Below are positions 1-4,808 of a DNA stretch of 6,768 bases, piece after piece (position 1 is the stretch's first letter; every line of letters starts with the position of its first letter). Where the stretch lies: assembly GCA_023230245.1 (NCBI GenBank), contig JALNXT010000083.1, positions 1 to 6,768 of the forward strand. Reading direction: 5' to 3'. The stretch is from Candidatus Cloacimonadota bacterium. GTDB lineage: Bacteria; Cloacimonadota; Cloacimonadia; Cloacimonadales; Cloacimonadaceae. The position numbers and the translations under genes are program-made. The notes under the pieces were generated by a model. It had not been told where the DNA came from and did not search any database. It worked only from the letters and a program-made list of their open reading frames with translations.

Positions 1-255
1 TTCATCTGCTTTGTCACCTTCAGCAAATACTACCACTCGCATTGTCTTACCAGTTCCATGCGGTAAGACCAGCGAATTGCGGATCTGCTGATCGGCTTTA
101 CGAGGATCTACGCCAAGATTGAAATGTACCTCAACAGTCTCATCAAACTTTGAAGCAGGTAAAGTCTTCAATAGTTTTAATGCTTCTGCGAGATCAAATC
201 TCTTTTGGCGGTCGAACATCGTATAGGCGACGTTGTACCTTTTACTATGTTTCAT
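1..255 (-). CDS. rplA: 50S ribosomal protein L1, N-terminal part (runs off the window)
   Basis: L1 binds 23S rRNA at the mobile L1 stalk, helps release deacylated tRNA from the E site, and in many bacteria represses its own mRNA. The window holds the first 85 codons, beginning MKHSKRYNVAYTMFD and ending at the window edge in VVVFAEGDKADE. Visible L1 signatures are the early lysine/arginine-rich helix, the LAEALKLLKTLPASKFDETVEVHFNLG-type segment (about residues 24-50) and the DPRKADQQIRNSLVLPHGTGK segment (about 52-72), the characteristic N-terminal domain of the family. The ATG at 255-253 is preceded by an AAGGAG ribosome site at 266-261 with a 5-nt spacer. It lies 39 nt downstream of rplK in the usual L11-L1 order and is surely co-transcribed. 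About two thirds of the usual protein (roughly 230 residues) is outside the window. Confidence 0.96.
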   Translation of the reverse strand, partial: MKHSKRYNVAYTMFDRQKRFDLAEALKLLKTLPASKFDETVEVHFNLGVDPRKADQQIRNSLVLPHGTGKTMRVVVFAEGDKADE

Positions 256-294
256 TGACTCTCCTTATGAATACTATCTCCTGCAATAAAAGCA

Positions 295-726
295 TCAGTC
301 CTCAACTGTGACGCCCATGCTTCTTGCAGTTCCAGCGATCATACTCATAGCGGATTCAAGGGAATGGCAATTCATGTCTTGTATTTTAAGTTCGGCAATA
401 TTTTTCAATTGCGCGGTGTTAATCTTACCAACTTTGTTTTTATTAGGAACGTCACTGCCTTTGGCAAGTCCCGCTTCTTTTTTAATTAAAACAGCCGCTG
501 GTGGGGTTTTGATTTCAAATGTGAAAGATTTATTCTTCGCCACATAGATCAATACGGGAAAAACCATCCCAGGTTGATCTGCGGTTTTTTCGTTAAACTG
601 ACGGCAAAATTCAGGGATATTAACACCTGCCTGACCGAGAGCGGGTCCCACTGGGGGTGCAGGAGTTGCTTTTCCAGCAGGAAGCTGCAGTTTAATTGTT
701 GCTACGGCATCTTTAGGTTTTGCCAT
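295..726 (-). CDS. rplK: 50S ribosomal protein L11
   Basis: L11 binds the GTPase-associated region of 23S rRNA at the base of the ribosomal stalk, where it contacts EF-Tu, EF-G and release factors and is the site of thiostrepton action. The protein is 143 aa, the normal length. The N-terminal domain shows the proline-rich helix (PAPPVGPALGQAGVNI, about residues 22-37). The C-terminal RNA-binding domain ends with the family hallmark IAGTARSMGV followed by TVED. The ATG has a GAGGT ribosome site just upstream. It sits 23 nt after nusG and 39 nt before rplA, as in most bacteria. The short gap leaves little room for a separate leader, so any L1 autoregulatory site would have to overlap nusG or rplK coding sequence; I could not identify one. 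Confidence 0.98.
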   Translation of the reverse strand: MAKPKDAVATIKLQLPAGKATPAPPVGPALGQAGVNIPEFCRQFNEKTADQPGMVFPVLIYVAKNKSFTFEIKTPPAAVLIKKEAGLAKGSDVPNKNKVGKINTAQLKNIAELKIQDMNCHSLESAMSMIAGTARSMGVTVED

Positions 727-749
727 TTCTATTACCTCTATTCTATGTC

Positions 750-1283
750 TTATTTCTTAATAAGTTCTACCTGGCTCGCATTTAGCTCAACAGGTGTTCG
801 GCGTCCAAAAACTGTAACGTCTATAATCAGCTTATTGCCATCTTCAGTAGATTTCTGCACCAAGCCTTCAAAATCTGAGAAGGGACCTGCGGTAACCTTC
901 ACCATGTCTCCTGGCATAAAGGAGAAAGTTTTAATATCCCTATCGGGATCAGTAATTCCCAGAAGCCTATCGACTTCGTCCTGGGATAGAGGAGCAGGTT
1001 CTTTTTTATCTTTACCAATCCCTAAAAAACTTGTGACGCCAGCAATACTGAGCACATAGCTTTTTAGTTCGGAACTCATATCTGCTTCTAAGATAACATA
1101 GGAAGTGAATAGCTTCTTTTCCCGCTCTATCTTCTTGCCATCCCGGATAATAAAAGACTTTCTTACCGGAACCAGTAGTCTTCCGACCAACGGCTCCAGA
1201 GGAGTGTCTATTATACCCTTCTCTATAGCGGTCTTCACTTTGTTTTCATGACCTGAATAGGTATGAATTACATACCATTTCAT
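750..1283 (-). CDS. nusG: Transcription termination/antitermination factor NusG
   Basis: NusG binds the RNA polymerase clamp, raises processivity and links polymerase to Rho or to the leading ribosome (S10). The 177-aa product has the usual two-domain layout. The NGN domain covers about residues 1-110, beginning MKWYVIHTYSGHENKV and containing the conserved PVRKSFIIRDGKK and LFTSYVILEADM strands. The KOW domain covers about residues 122-177, with PGDMVKVTAGPFSDFEG followed by the VTVFGRRTPVELNASQVELI tail. No large insertion between the domains is present, unlike some NusG proteins. The start is supported by an AGGA ribosome site at 1295-1292 (8-nt spacer). It lies 18 nt downstream of secE, the near-universal secE-nusG pair, and 23 nt upstream of rplK. 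Confidence 0.98.
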   Translation of the reverse strand: MKWYVIHTYSGHENKVKTAIEKGIIDTPLEPLVGRLLVPVRKSFIIRDGKKIEREKKLFTSYVILEADMSSELKSYVLSIAGVTSFLGIGKDKKEPAPLSQDEVDRLLGITDPDRDIKTFSFMPGDMVKVTAGPFSDFEGLVQKSTEDGNKLIIDVTVFGRRTPVELNASQVELIKK

Positions 1284-1301
1284 CCTATGTTTCCTATCCT
1301 T

Positions 1302-1487
1302 TTAGAATATAAGTGTGATGATCTTGTTAAATCCAAAATCTATCAAAGACAAAAATACGGCTACAATCGTGGACATCACTATCACTACGATAGTGCCTTC
1401 TTTCAAGTCAGCCCTATTAGGCCAGGTGACGCATTTCATCTCGGAGCGAACGTCGCGATAAAAACGACCAATCTTCTCGAACTTCAT
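1302..1487 (-). CDS. secE: Preprotein translocase subunit SecE (short, single membrane helix)
   Basis: SecE clamps the two halves of the SecY channel and is essential for Sec export at the inner membrane. The product is 61 aa, the short form found in most bacteria (E. coli SecE has two additional N-terminal helices). An amphipathic helix (about residues 3-18) leads to the family motif VTWPNRADL (about 20-28), followed by one hydrophobic segment rich in V, I, M and L (about 33-51). Only a weak GGA-type ribosome site is visible upstream. The 82-nt stretch between the tRNA-Trp 3' end and the start includes a small 6-bp hairpin (1519-1534). The gene lies between tRNA-Trp and nusG. The exported proteins encoded at 4038-6251 would depend on this translocon. 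Confidence 0.96.
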   Translation of the reverse strand: MKFEKIGRFYRDVRSEMKCVTWPNRADLKEGTIVVIVMSTIVAVFLSLIDFGFNKIITLIF

Positions 1488-1518
1488 TTTTTCGTTTCCA
1501 TTTACTTATTTTGTAACA

Positions 1519-1534
1519 GAGAAATTACTTTCTC
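1519..1534 (-). other. Small hairpin between tRNA-Trp and secE
   Basis: GAGAAA and TTTCTC form a perfect 6-bp stem around a 4-nt loop, in the 82-nt spacer between the tRNA-Trp 3' end and the secE start. No T-run follows on the minus strand, so it is not a convincing terminator. It could shape mRNA ends after tRNA excision, or be chance. Confidence 0.25.
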
Positions 1535-1569
1535 CACAAAGCCAAACGGCATTAGGTTCAGACTAAATG

Positions 1570-1645
1570 TGGCAGGACAGGCAGGAATCGAACCCGCAAC
1601 ACCCGGTTTTGGAGACCGGTGCTCTACCAGTTGAACTACTGTCCT
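1570..1645 (-). tRNA. tRNA-Trp (anticodon CCA)
   Basis: The 76-nt cloverleaf has a 7-bp acceptor stem (AGGACAG with CTGTCCT), a D arm GTTC...GAGC, and a CCGGT/ACCGG anticodon stem around CTCCAAA. The anticodon CCA maps to 1612-1610. The T arm is GCGGG-TTCGATT-CCTGC with one G-U pair. The discriminator is G and the CCA tail is encoded. It is embedded inside a protein operon, 20 nt after rpmG and 82 nt before secE. It must therefore be excised from the polycistronic transcript, which would separate the tuf-rpmG message from the secE-nusG-rplKA message. Confidence 0.97.
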
Positions 1646-1665
1646 GCGCATCATATTAAACGCGC

Positions 1666-1812
1666 TTAGCGCTGTTTGTGAACCGTGTGCTTCCTGCAGG
1701 TGGGGCAGAATTTCTTCAGCTCCATTCTGTTCGGATGCTTGCGTTTGTTGCGGGTAGTCGTGTAATTACGATTCTTGCAATCTTCGCAAGCTAGAATAAT
1801 GATATCTCTCAT
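1666..1812 (-). CDS. rpmG: 50S ribosomal protein L33, zinc-binding form
   Basis: This 48-aa reading frame begins MRDIIILACEDCKNRNYTTT and ends CPTCRKHTVHKQR. L33 is a small protein of the large subunit near the tRNA E site. Two CxxC pairs (C9/C12 and C36/C39) form the zinc ribbon of the C-plus version of L33, in contrast to zinc-free paralogues; the N-terminal strand, the TTTRNKR core and the basic tail are typical. The start is 17 nt after the tuf stop with a modest GGAA ribosome site (1824-1821, 8-nt spacer). The tuf-rpmG-tRNA-secE-nusG arrangement is common in bacteria and supports the identification. Having the zinc form means its function depends on zinc supply; a zinc-free duplicate, if any, would be elsewhere in the genome. 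Confidence 0.95.
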   Translation of the reverse strand: MRDIIILACEDCKNRNYTTTRNKRKHPNRMELKKFCPTCRKHTVHKQR

Positions 1813-1829
1813 TGCTTATGTTCCGTATA

Positions 1830-3014
1830 TTAGTCTATAACTGAGGATACAACACCGCTACCGATGGTGTGTCCACCTTCGCGGATAGCAAAGCGTAAGC
1901 CCTGTTCCATAGCGATGGGAGTGATAAGCTCAGCGGAAATTTCCACATTGTCGCCGGGCATAACCATTTTCACGCCTTCGGGAAGGGTGAGGCTGCCGGT
2001 AACGTCAGTGGTGCGGAAATAGAACTGGGGACGATAACCTGTTTGGAAAGGTTTGTGGCGTCCGCCTTCATCTTTGGTTAATATGTAGGTTTGGCCGATG
2101 AACTTGGTGTGAGGCTTAATGGATTTCGGTTTGGCAAGCACCATACCGCGTTCCATATCTGTCTTAGCAAAGCCACGCAGCAGCAAACCGACGTTATCAC
2201 CGGCTTCAGCTTGGTCGAGCAGCTTGCGGAACATTTCCACGCCTGTACAAGTTGTTTCCACAGTTTCGCGGATTCCAACACGTTCAACCTTGTCCTGAAT
2301 TTTAATGATTCCGCGTTCCACACGACCTGTGGCAACAGTACCACGGCCAGGAATGGAGAACACGTCTTCCACTGGCATCAGGAAAGGCTTATCAGTTGCA
2401 CGGTCTGGTAGCGGAATATAGGTGTCAATTGCGTCAACAAGTGCCTGTATCTGGGCTTCACCTTCAGGATCACCGTTCAAGGCTTTTAAAGCTGAACCGC
2501 GAATCACTGGGATGTCGTCGCCGGGGAAATCGTACTTGTCGAGAAGTTCACGAACTTCCATTTCCACGAGTTCCAGCAGTTCTTCATCTTCAACCAAGTC
2601 ACACTTGTTCAAGAAAACTACAATAGCAGGTACACCAACCTGACGGGCAAGCAGGATGTGCTCGCGAGTCTGGGGCATGGGACCATCATAAGCACTAACC
2701 ACTACGATAGCACCATCCATCTGAGCTGCACCAGTAATCATGTTCTTGATGTAGTCAGCATGGCCGGGGCAATCAACGTGTGCATAGTGACGATTTGCTG
2801 TCTCGTATTCCACGTGTGATGTGGCGATAGTTATACCGCGGGCTTTTTCTTCCGGTGCGTTGTCGATACTATCGAATGAACGGAATTTTGCGCCGCCCGA
2901 TTGAGCCAAATACTTAGTAATTGCTGCGGTGAGAGTTGTCTTGCCATGGTCAATATGACCGATCGTACCCACGTTTACGTGCGGCTTGTTACGTACGAAT
3001 TTCTCTTTTGCCAT
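1830..3014 (-). CDS. tuf: Elongation factor Tu
   Basis: EF-Tu is the GTPase that delivers aminoacyl-tRNA to the ribosomal A site. The product is 394 aa, full length. Domain 1 (about 1-200) shows the G1 loop GHIDHGKT (19-26), the switch I region RGITIATSHVEYET (59-72, with the magnesium-site Thr62), the switch II motif DCPGH with catalytic His85, NKCD (136-139) and SAL (174-176). Domains 2 and 3 follow, with VATGRVERG, GYRPQFYFRTTDVTG and the C-terminal RFAIREGGHTIGSGVV. Ile in G1 (usually Val) and Ala64 in switch I (usually Asn) are slightly unusual. A strong AGGAGG ribosome site (3024-3019, 4-nt spacer) fixes the start. The gene lies downstream of four tRNA genes and has its own promoter candidate in the 163-bp leader. 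A second tuf copy elsewhere cannot be excluded. Confidence 0.99.
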   Translation of the reverse strand: MAKEKFVRNKPHVNVGTIGHIDHGKTTLTAAITKYLAQSGGAKFRSFDSIDNAPEEKARGITIATSHVEYETANRHYAHVDCPGHADYIKNMITGAAQMDGAIVVVSAYDGPMPQTREHILLARQVGVPAIVVFLNKCDLVEDEELLELVEMEVRELLDKYDFPGDDIPVIRGSALKALNGDPEGEAQIQALVDAIDTYIPLPDRATDKPFLMPVEDVFSIPGRGTVATGRVERGIIKIQDKVERVGIRETVETTCTGVEMFRKLLDQAEAGDNVGLLLRGFAKTDMERGMVLAKPKSIKPHTKFIGQTYILTKDEGGRHKPFQTGYRPQFYFRTTDVTGSLTLPEGVKMVMPGDNVEISAELITPIAMEQGLRFAIREGGHTIGSGVVSSVID

Positions 3015-3069
3015 TGTTCCTCCTGGAATTCACATTCCATGTCGTGTTTATTTCGCTTTAGTAAAATGA

Positions 3070-3095
3070 GAAACCAGGGGGGTAAACCCCGTTTC
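3070..3095 (-). other. GC-rich bulged hairpin in the tuf leader
   Basis: On the minus strand GAAAC-GGGG-TTTA-CCCC-(CCTG)-GTTTC folds into a 9-bp stem interrupted by a 4-nt bulge, with a TTTA loop. It lies between tRNA-Thr(GGU) and tuf, directly downstream of a promoter candidate at 3096-3123. The sequence after it (TCATTTTAC) has no proper U-tract, so it is at best a weak terminator or attenuator. It could equally be a 5' stabilising hairpin of tuf mRNA or a processing signal. Confidence 0.45.
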
Positions 3096-3123
3096 TTTAT
3101 ATCGATTCGCTTTCGCGTTTCAA
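3096..3123 (-). promoter_or_regulatory. Candidate sigma70-type promoter for tuf
   Basis: On the minus strand TTGAAA (3123-3118, 5 of 6 to TTGACA) is followed after 16 bp by TATAAA (3101-3096, 5 of 6 to TATAAT). Initiation would fall near 3089, inside the GC-rich hairpin sequence, giving a tuf transcript that omits the tRNAs. This is the best promoter match I found on the minus strand. It would let EF-Tu be made independently of the upstream tRNA array. Confidence 0.5.
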
Positions 3124-3177
3124 ATTAGTTTTAGTATGTGTCAACTTCAATATGCCTGGCTCCCTCAAAAGAACGGG

Positions 3178-3253
3178 TGGAGCTCAAGATCGGATTCGAA
3201 CCGATGACCTCCTCCTTACCAAGGAGGTGCTCTACCTGCTGAGCTACTTGAGC
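3178..3253 (-). tRNA. tRNA-Thr (anticodon GGU)
   Basis: The 76-nt cloverleaf has acceptor GCTCAAG/CTTGAGC, D arm GCTC...GAGC, anticodon stem CCTCC/GGAGG around TTGGTAA with anticodon GGT (3220-3218), and T arm ATCGG-TTCGAAT-CCGAT. The discriminator is T and CCA is encoded. It reads ACC and ACU threonine codons. It is the last of four tRNAs before tuf, the position of thrT in the E. coli tufB operon. Confidence 0.97.
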
Positions 3254-3271
3254 TAGCGTCCACTAATTCTT

Positions 3272-3347
3272 TGGAGCGGGAAACGGGGTTCGAACCCGCG
3301 ACCCTCAGCTTGGAAGGCTGATGCTCTACCAACTGAGCTATTCCCGC
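3272..3347 (-). tRNA. tRNA-Gly (anticodon UCC)
   Basis: The 76-nt cloverleaf has acceptor GCGGGAA/TTCCCGC, D arm GCTC...GAGC, anticodon stem TCAGC/GCTGA around CTTCCAA with anticodon TCC, and T arm GCGGG-TTCGAAC-CCCGT. The discriminator is T and CCA is encoded. It lies 18 nt upstream of tRNA-Thr(GGU) in the same transcript, equivalent to E. coli glyT. Confidence 0.97.
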
Positions 3348-3366
3348 TGGCTTCGCCGAAAATCTA

Positions 3367-3452
3367 TGGTGGAGAGAGGAGGATTCGAACCTCCGAAGTC
3401 GTCTGACGACAGATTTACAGTCTGTTCCCTTTGGCCGCTCGGGAACCTCTCC
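3367..3452 (-). tRNA. tRNA-Tyr (anticodon GUA)
   Basis: This 86-nt class II tRNA has acceptor GGAGAGG/TCTCTCC (one G-U pair), a D region TTCCCGAGCGGCCAAAGGGA, anticodon stem ACAGA/TCTGT around CTGTAAA with anticodon GTA (3418-3416), a long variable arm with a short CGT-CAG-ACG stem, and T arm GGAGG-TTCGAAT-CCTCC. The discriminator is A and CCA is encoded. It lies 19 nt upstream of tRNA-Gly, equivalent to E. coli tyrU. Confidence 0.97.
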
Positions 3453-3460
3453 ACAATCTC

Positions 3461-3535
3461 TGGAGCCGATGAAGGGAGTTGAACCCCCAACCTATTGATT
3501 ACAAATCAATTGCTCTACCATTGAGCTACATCGGC
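3461..3535 (-). tRNA. tRNA-Thr (anticodon UGU)
   Basis: The 75-nt cloverleaf has acceptor GCCGATG/CATCGGC, D arm GCTC...GAGC, anticodon stem ATTGA/TCAAT around TTTGTAA with anticodon TGT, and T arm GGGGG-TTCAACT-CCCTT with two G-U pairs. The discriminator is T and CCA is encoded. It is the first gene of the array, only 8 nt upstream of tRNA-Tyr. With the GGU isoacceptor it covers ACA, ACC and ACU codons, and ACG by wobble. Confidence 0.97.
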
Positions 3536-3548
3536 AACAAGTTCTGTC

Positions 3549-3577
3549 AAGCAATTTGATTGCCCTGTTTTTGTCAA
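3549..3577 (-). promoter_or_regulatory. Weak promoter candidate upstream of the tRNA array
   Basis: A perfect TTGACA -35 (3577-3572) is followed after 17 bp by a poor -10, TTGCTT (3554-3549). Initiation would fall near 3542, a few bases ahead of tRNA-Thr(UGU). The position is right for the operon promoter but the -10 match is weak. The same TTGACAAAAA string recurs upstream at 3658-3649. Confidence 0.3.
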
Positions 3578-3691
3578 TATCTTTTTAGGACTCACTCTAT
3601 GATCTTCGCAATTTCTCGTTTAGATATGCCAAAAAAATAGTAGCCACCTTTTTGTCAACTGCTTTAGCTTCATTCCTTGCTTAGCGTTCCC

Positions 3692-3720
3692 ATTTATCCC
3701 CCTATCATTGTCCATGGCAA
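3692..3720 (-). promoter_or_regulatory. Second weak promoter candidate for the tRNA-tuf operon
   Basis: TTGCCA (3720-3715, 5 of 6 to TTGACA) is followed after 17 bp by ATAAAT (3697-3692, 3 of 6). The -35 falls in the loop of the 3700-3745 inverted repeat and the spacer overlaps its left arm, so a protein bound there could control it. Initiation would fall near 3685, leaving a leader of about 150 nt before the first tRNA. Confidence 0.25.
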
Positions 3721-3745
3721 GGGCATTGAGTGGGCAATGATAGGG
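3700..3745. repeat. 15-bp inverted repeat with 16-nt loop
   Basis: CCCTATCATTGTCCA (3700-3714) pairs with TGGGCAATGATAGGG (3731-3745). Fourteen of fifteen positions are complementary, and the odd one is a G-U pair in plus-strand RNA. No T-run follows on either strand, so it is not a standard terminator. Its place upstream of the tRNA array suggests an operator or a cruciform-type site. Confidence 0.6.
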
Positions 3746-3818
3746 CAATGCAAGCAGTTTTGACATTACAATTTCGCGGCTAATAGCTATGTGACAAATC
3801 AGGATAACTATCACACAG

Positions 3819-3840
3819 CGTAATTGTGAGTTAAAAAGAT
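3819..3840 (+). repeat. Direct repeat copy 1 (22 bp, imperfect)
   Basis: CGTAATTGTGAGTTAAAAAG followed by AT matches the copy at 3944-3965 at 19 of 22 positions. The two copies are 125 bp apart. Confidence 0.5.
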
Positions 3841-3873
3841 ACAGCACACCGCAGCAGTTTGTCTTTTAACTCA
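3827..3873. repeat. 10-bp inverted repeat overlapping direct repeat copy 1
   Basis: TGAGTTAAAA (3827-3836) is perfectly complementary to TTTTAACTCA (3864-3873), with a 27-nt loop. Allowing one bulged A extends the stem by three pairs. No U-tract follows on either strand. Confidence 0.45.
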
Positions 3874-3943
3874 TAAATCGGCGAAGCGCAAATAAACACC
3901 CCCTATAACAAAGATGTTGCCGCAGATTATATAAGTCAAAAAA

Positions 3944-3965
3944 CGTAATAGTGAGTTCAAAGGAT
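3944..3965 (+). repeat. Direct repeat copy 2 (22 bp, imperfect)
   Basis: CGTAATAGTGAGTTCAAAGG followed by AT matches copy 1 at 19 of 22 positions. It ends 15 bp before the -35 of the plus-strand promoter at 3981, a typical activator-site position. Confidence 0.5.
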
Positions 3966-3980
3966 TGCAAAATTCGCTGC

Positions 3981-4009
3981 TTGACAAAATCTGGTAACTC
4001 CTCATTAAT
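3981..4009 (+). promoter_or_regulatory. Sigma70-type promoter for the gene at 4038
   Basis: A perfect TTGACA (3981-3986), a 17-bp spacer and ATTAAT (4004-4009, 4 of 6) predict initiation near 4016. This leaves a 22-nt leader containing an AAGGAG ribosome site (4026-4031) 6 nt before the ATG. The close fit of all three elements makes this the most convincing promoter in the window. Confidence 0.65.
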
Positions 4010-4037
4010 GTACGCATGATATATTAAGGAGTGAAAA

Positions 4038-4652
4038 ATGAAAAGATTGATCGTCATGGCAACGCTGCTATTAGTAGTGATTACTCTCAGTGCGCAAGCT
4101 GCAAAGCAAGAAGCCTTGGAAAGCCTTGATACCGCAAAAGCCCTTATCAACAAGGGTGATTATGTTAAAGCCCAAGAAGAGATGAACTTTGCTCAAGCCA
4201 AAATAAGCGAGATTGTAGCCGAAGAACTATTGAAACACATTCCAGAAAAACCTAAAGGCTTTGTCTTCGATAGCAAAGAAACCACTTCCTTGGGACAGGC
4301 TGGAGCTATTATTGGCAGTGCCAATGCCGTAGCTGCAGTGGGACACTATAGCAAAGACGACAGCTCCTTTGATGTCACCATCACTATGGGTGGAGCATTG
4401 GGACAAGCTGGCGGGCTGATGAGCGGTCTTGCTTCCATGTTTGGCGGAATGGCTACCGGAACCACTCAGATACGTGTGAGCGGCTATACCGGAACTCAAG
4501 AGTTTGATAAAAGTGCTGGAACCGGATCCCTTACCATCAAGGTCGGCAATAAAATCTCCGTGATCGTCACTGGCGAAGATATCACGAATCCAGATATCCT
4601 AAAAACCCTTGCCGAACAGGTGGATATGGCACTCTTGGAAAAATCCTTCTAA
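4038..4652 (+). CDS. Exported protein of unknown function (helical N-domain, alpha/beta C-domain)
   Basis: The function is unknown. The 204-aa product has a clear Sec signal peptide (MKRL start, hydrophobic to about 18, cleavage probably after AQA at 21). A charged helical part follows (about 22-66) that reads like one TPR-like hairpin (ALESLDTAKALINKGDYVKAQEEM). After an IPEKPKGF linker comes a domain with alternating strands and a glycine/methionine-rich stretch (about 117-140, GGALGQAGGLMSGLASMFGG), then a strand-rich end (TQIRVSGYTG, GSLTIKVGNKISVIVTGEDI) and a final helix. From memory, a similar layout occurs in uncharacterised periplasmic proteins of Proteobacteria; this is a recollection, not a search. 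There is no lipobox cysteine, so it is probably soluble in the periplasm or secreted. It has its own promoter and an AAGGAG ribosome site, and appears monocistronic. Confidence 0.9.
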   Translation: MKRLIVMATLLLVVITLSAQAAKQEALESLDTAKALINKGDYVKAQEEMNFAQAKISEIVAEELLKHIPEKPKGFVFDSKETTSLGQAGAIIGSANAVAAVGHYSKDDSSFDVTITMGGALGQAGGLMSGLASMFGGMATGTTQIRVSGYTGTQEFDKSAGTGSLTIKVGNKISVIVTGEDITNPDILKTLAEQVDMALLEKSF

Positions 4653-4677
4653 ACTTATACTAAACTATAGCTAGCTC

Positions 4678-4701
4678 GGATACTCCAGCGATCCCTTTTT
4701 T
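4678..4701 (+). terminator. Possible weak intrinsic terminator
   Basis: A short GGAT/ATCC stem (4678-4681 with 4691-4694) around a 9-nt loop is followed by C and six T residues (4696-4701), 25 nt after the stop of the 204-aa gene. The stem is only four pairs, so termination efficiency is doubtful; position and T-run are the main support. Confidence 0.35.
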
Positions 4702-4798
4702 ATTGAAGCCTAAAGCTTTCAGGTAAAGGTGTATTAAGCTTAACGAGTAATTCAATACAGTAATAAGGGAAGATAGCTGCCAGAGGGATGAAGTTATT

Positions 4799-4804
4799 AG
4801 GAGG
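4799..4804 (+). promoter_or_regulatory. Ribosome binding site that selects the ATG at 4809
   Basis: AGGAGG lies 4 nt before the ATG at 4809, the same site and spacing as tuf. The earlier in-frame ATG at 4788 has only GAGGG directly abutting it, too close to work well. Starting at 4809 also gives a cleaner signal peptide (MRKILTLVVLLF). Confidence 0.75.
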
Positions 4805-4808
4805 AAGA

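Larger units (their letters stand above)
3536..4037. other. 502-bp divergent intergenic region without a gene
   Basis: No supported gene is present between tRNA-Thr(UGU) (minus) and the exported protein at 4038 (plus). The stretch holds promoter-like TTGACA boxes on both strands, an isolated TATAAT on the minus strand at 3931-3926 without a matching -35, two inverted repeats, a 22-bp direct repeat and 11-bp phased GGGCAWTG motifs. It should contain the main promoter of the tRNA-tuf operon and does contain a good promoter for the plus-strand gene. Confidence 0.7.

Noticed and set aside
308..1059. Plus-strand open frames over rplK and nusG
   Set aside because: They are antisense to two unmistakable conserved genes, have no ribosome site and low-complexity, cysteine/serine-rich products.
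1263..1634. Plus-strand open frame across nusG start, secE and tRNA-Trp
   Set aside because: It is the reverse strand of secE and the tRNA gene; its C-terminal end (AGIEPATPGFGDRC) is the translated tRNA-Trp complement, a common false call.
2078..2643. Several open frames on both strands inside tuf
   Set aside because: They are frame shadows of the conserved EF-Tu gene with no independent start signals.
2901..3128. Plus-strand open frame over the tuf start and leader
   Set aside because: It is antisense to the tuf start, its ribosome site and the promoter candidate; the composition is not protein-like.
3545..3550. TTGACA directly before tRNA-Thr(UGU) as the array promoter
   Set aside because: Initiation from it would fall inside the tRNA gene, so it cannot produce the first tRNA.
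3790..3815. TGTGA...TCACA as a CRP site
   Set aside because: The half-sites are 16 bp apart instead of 6, so it does not fit a CRP dimer.
3620..4153. Minus-strand open frames in the divergent intergenic region
   Set aside because: No ribosome site precedes either; one overlaps the signal peptide of the 204-aa gene antisense, and the products look like random translation of repeats and promoters.
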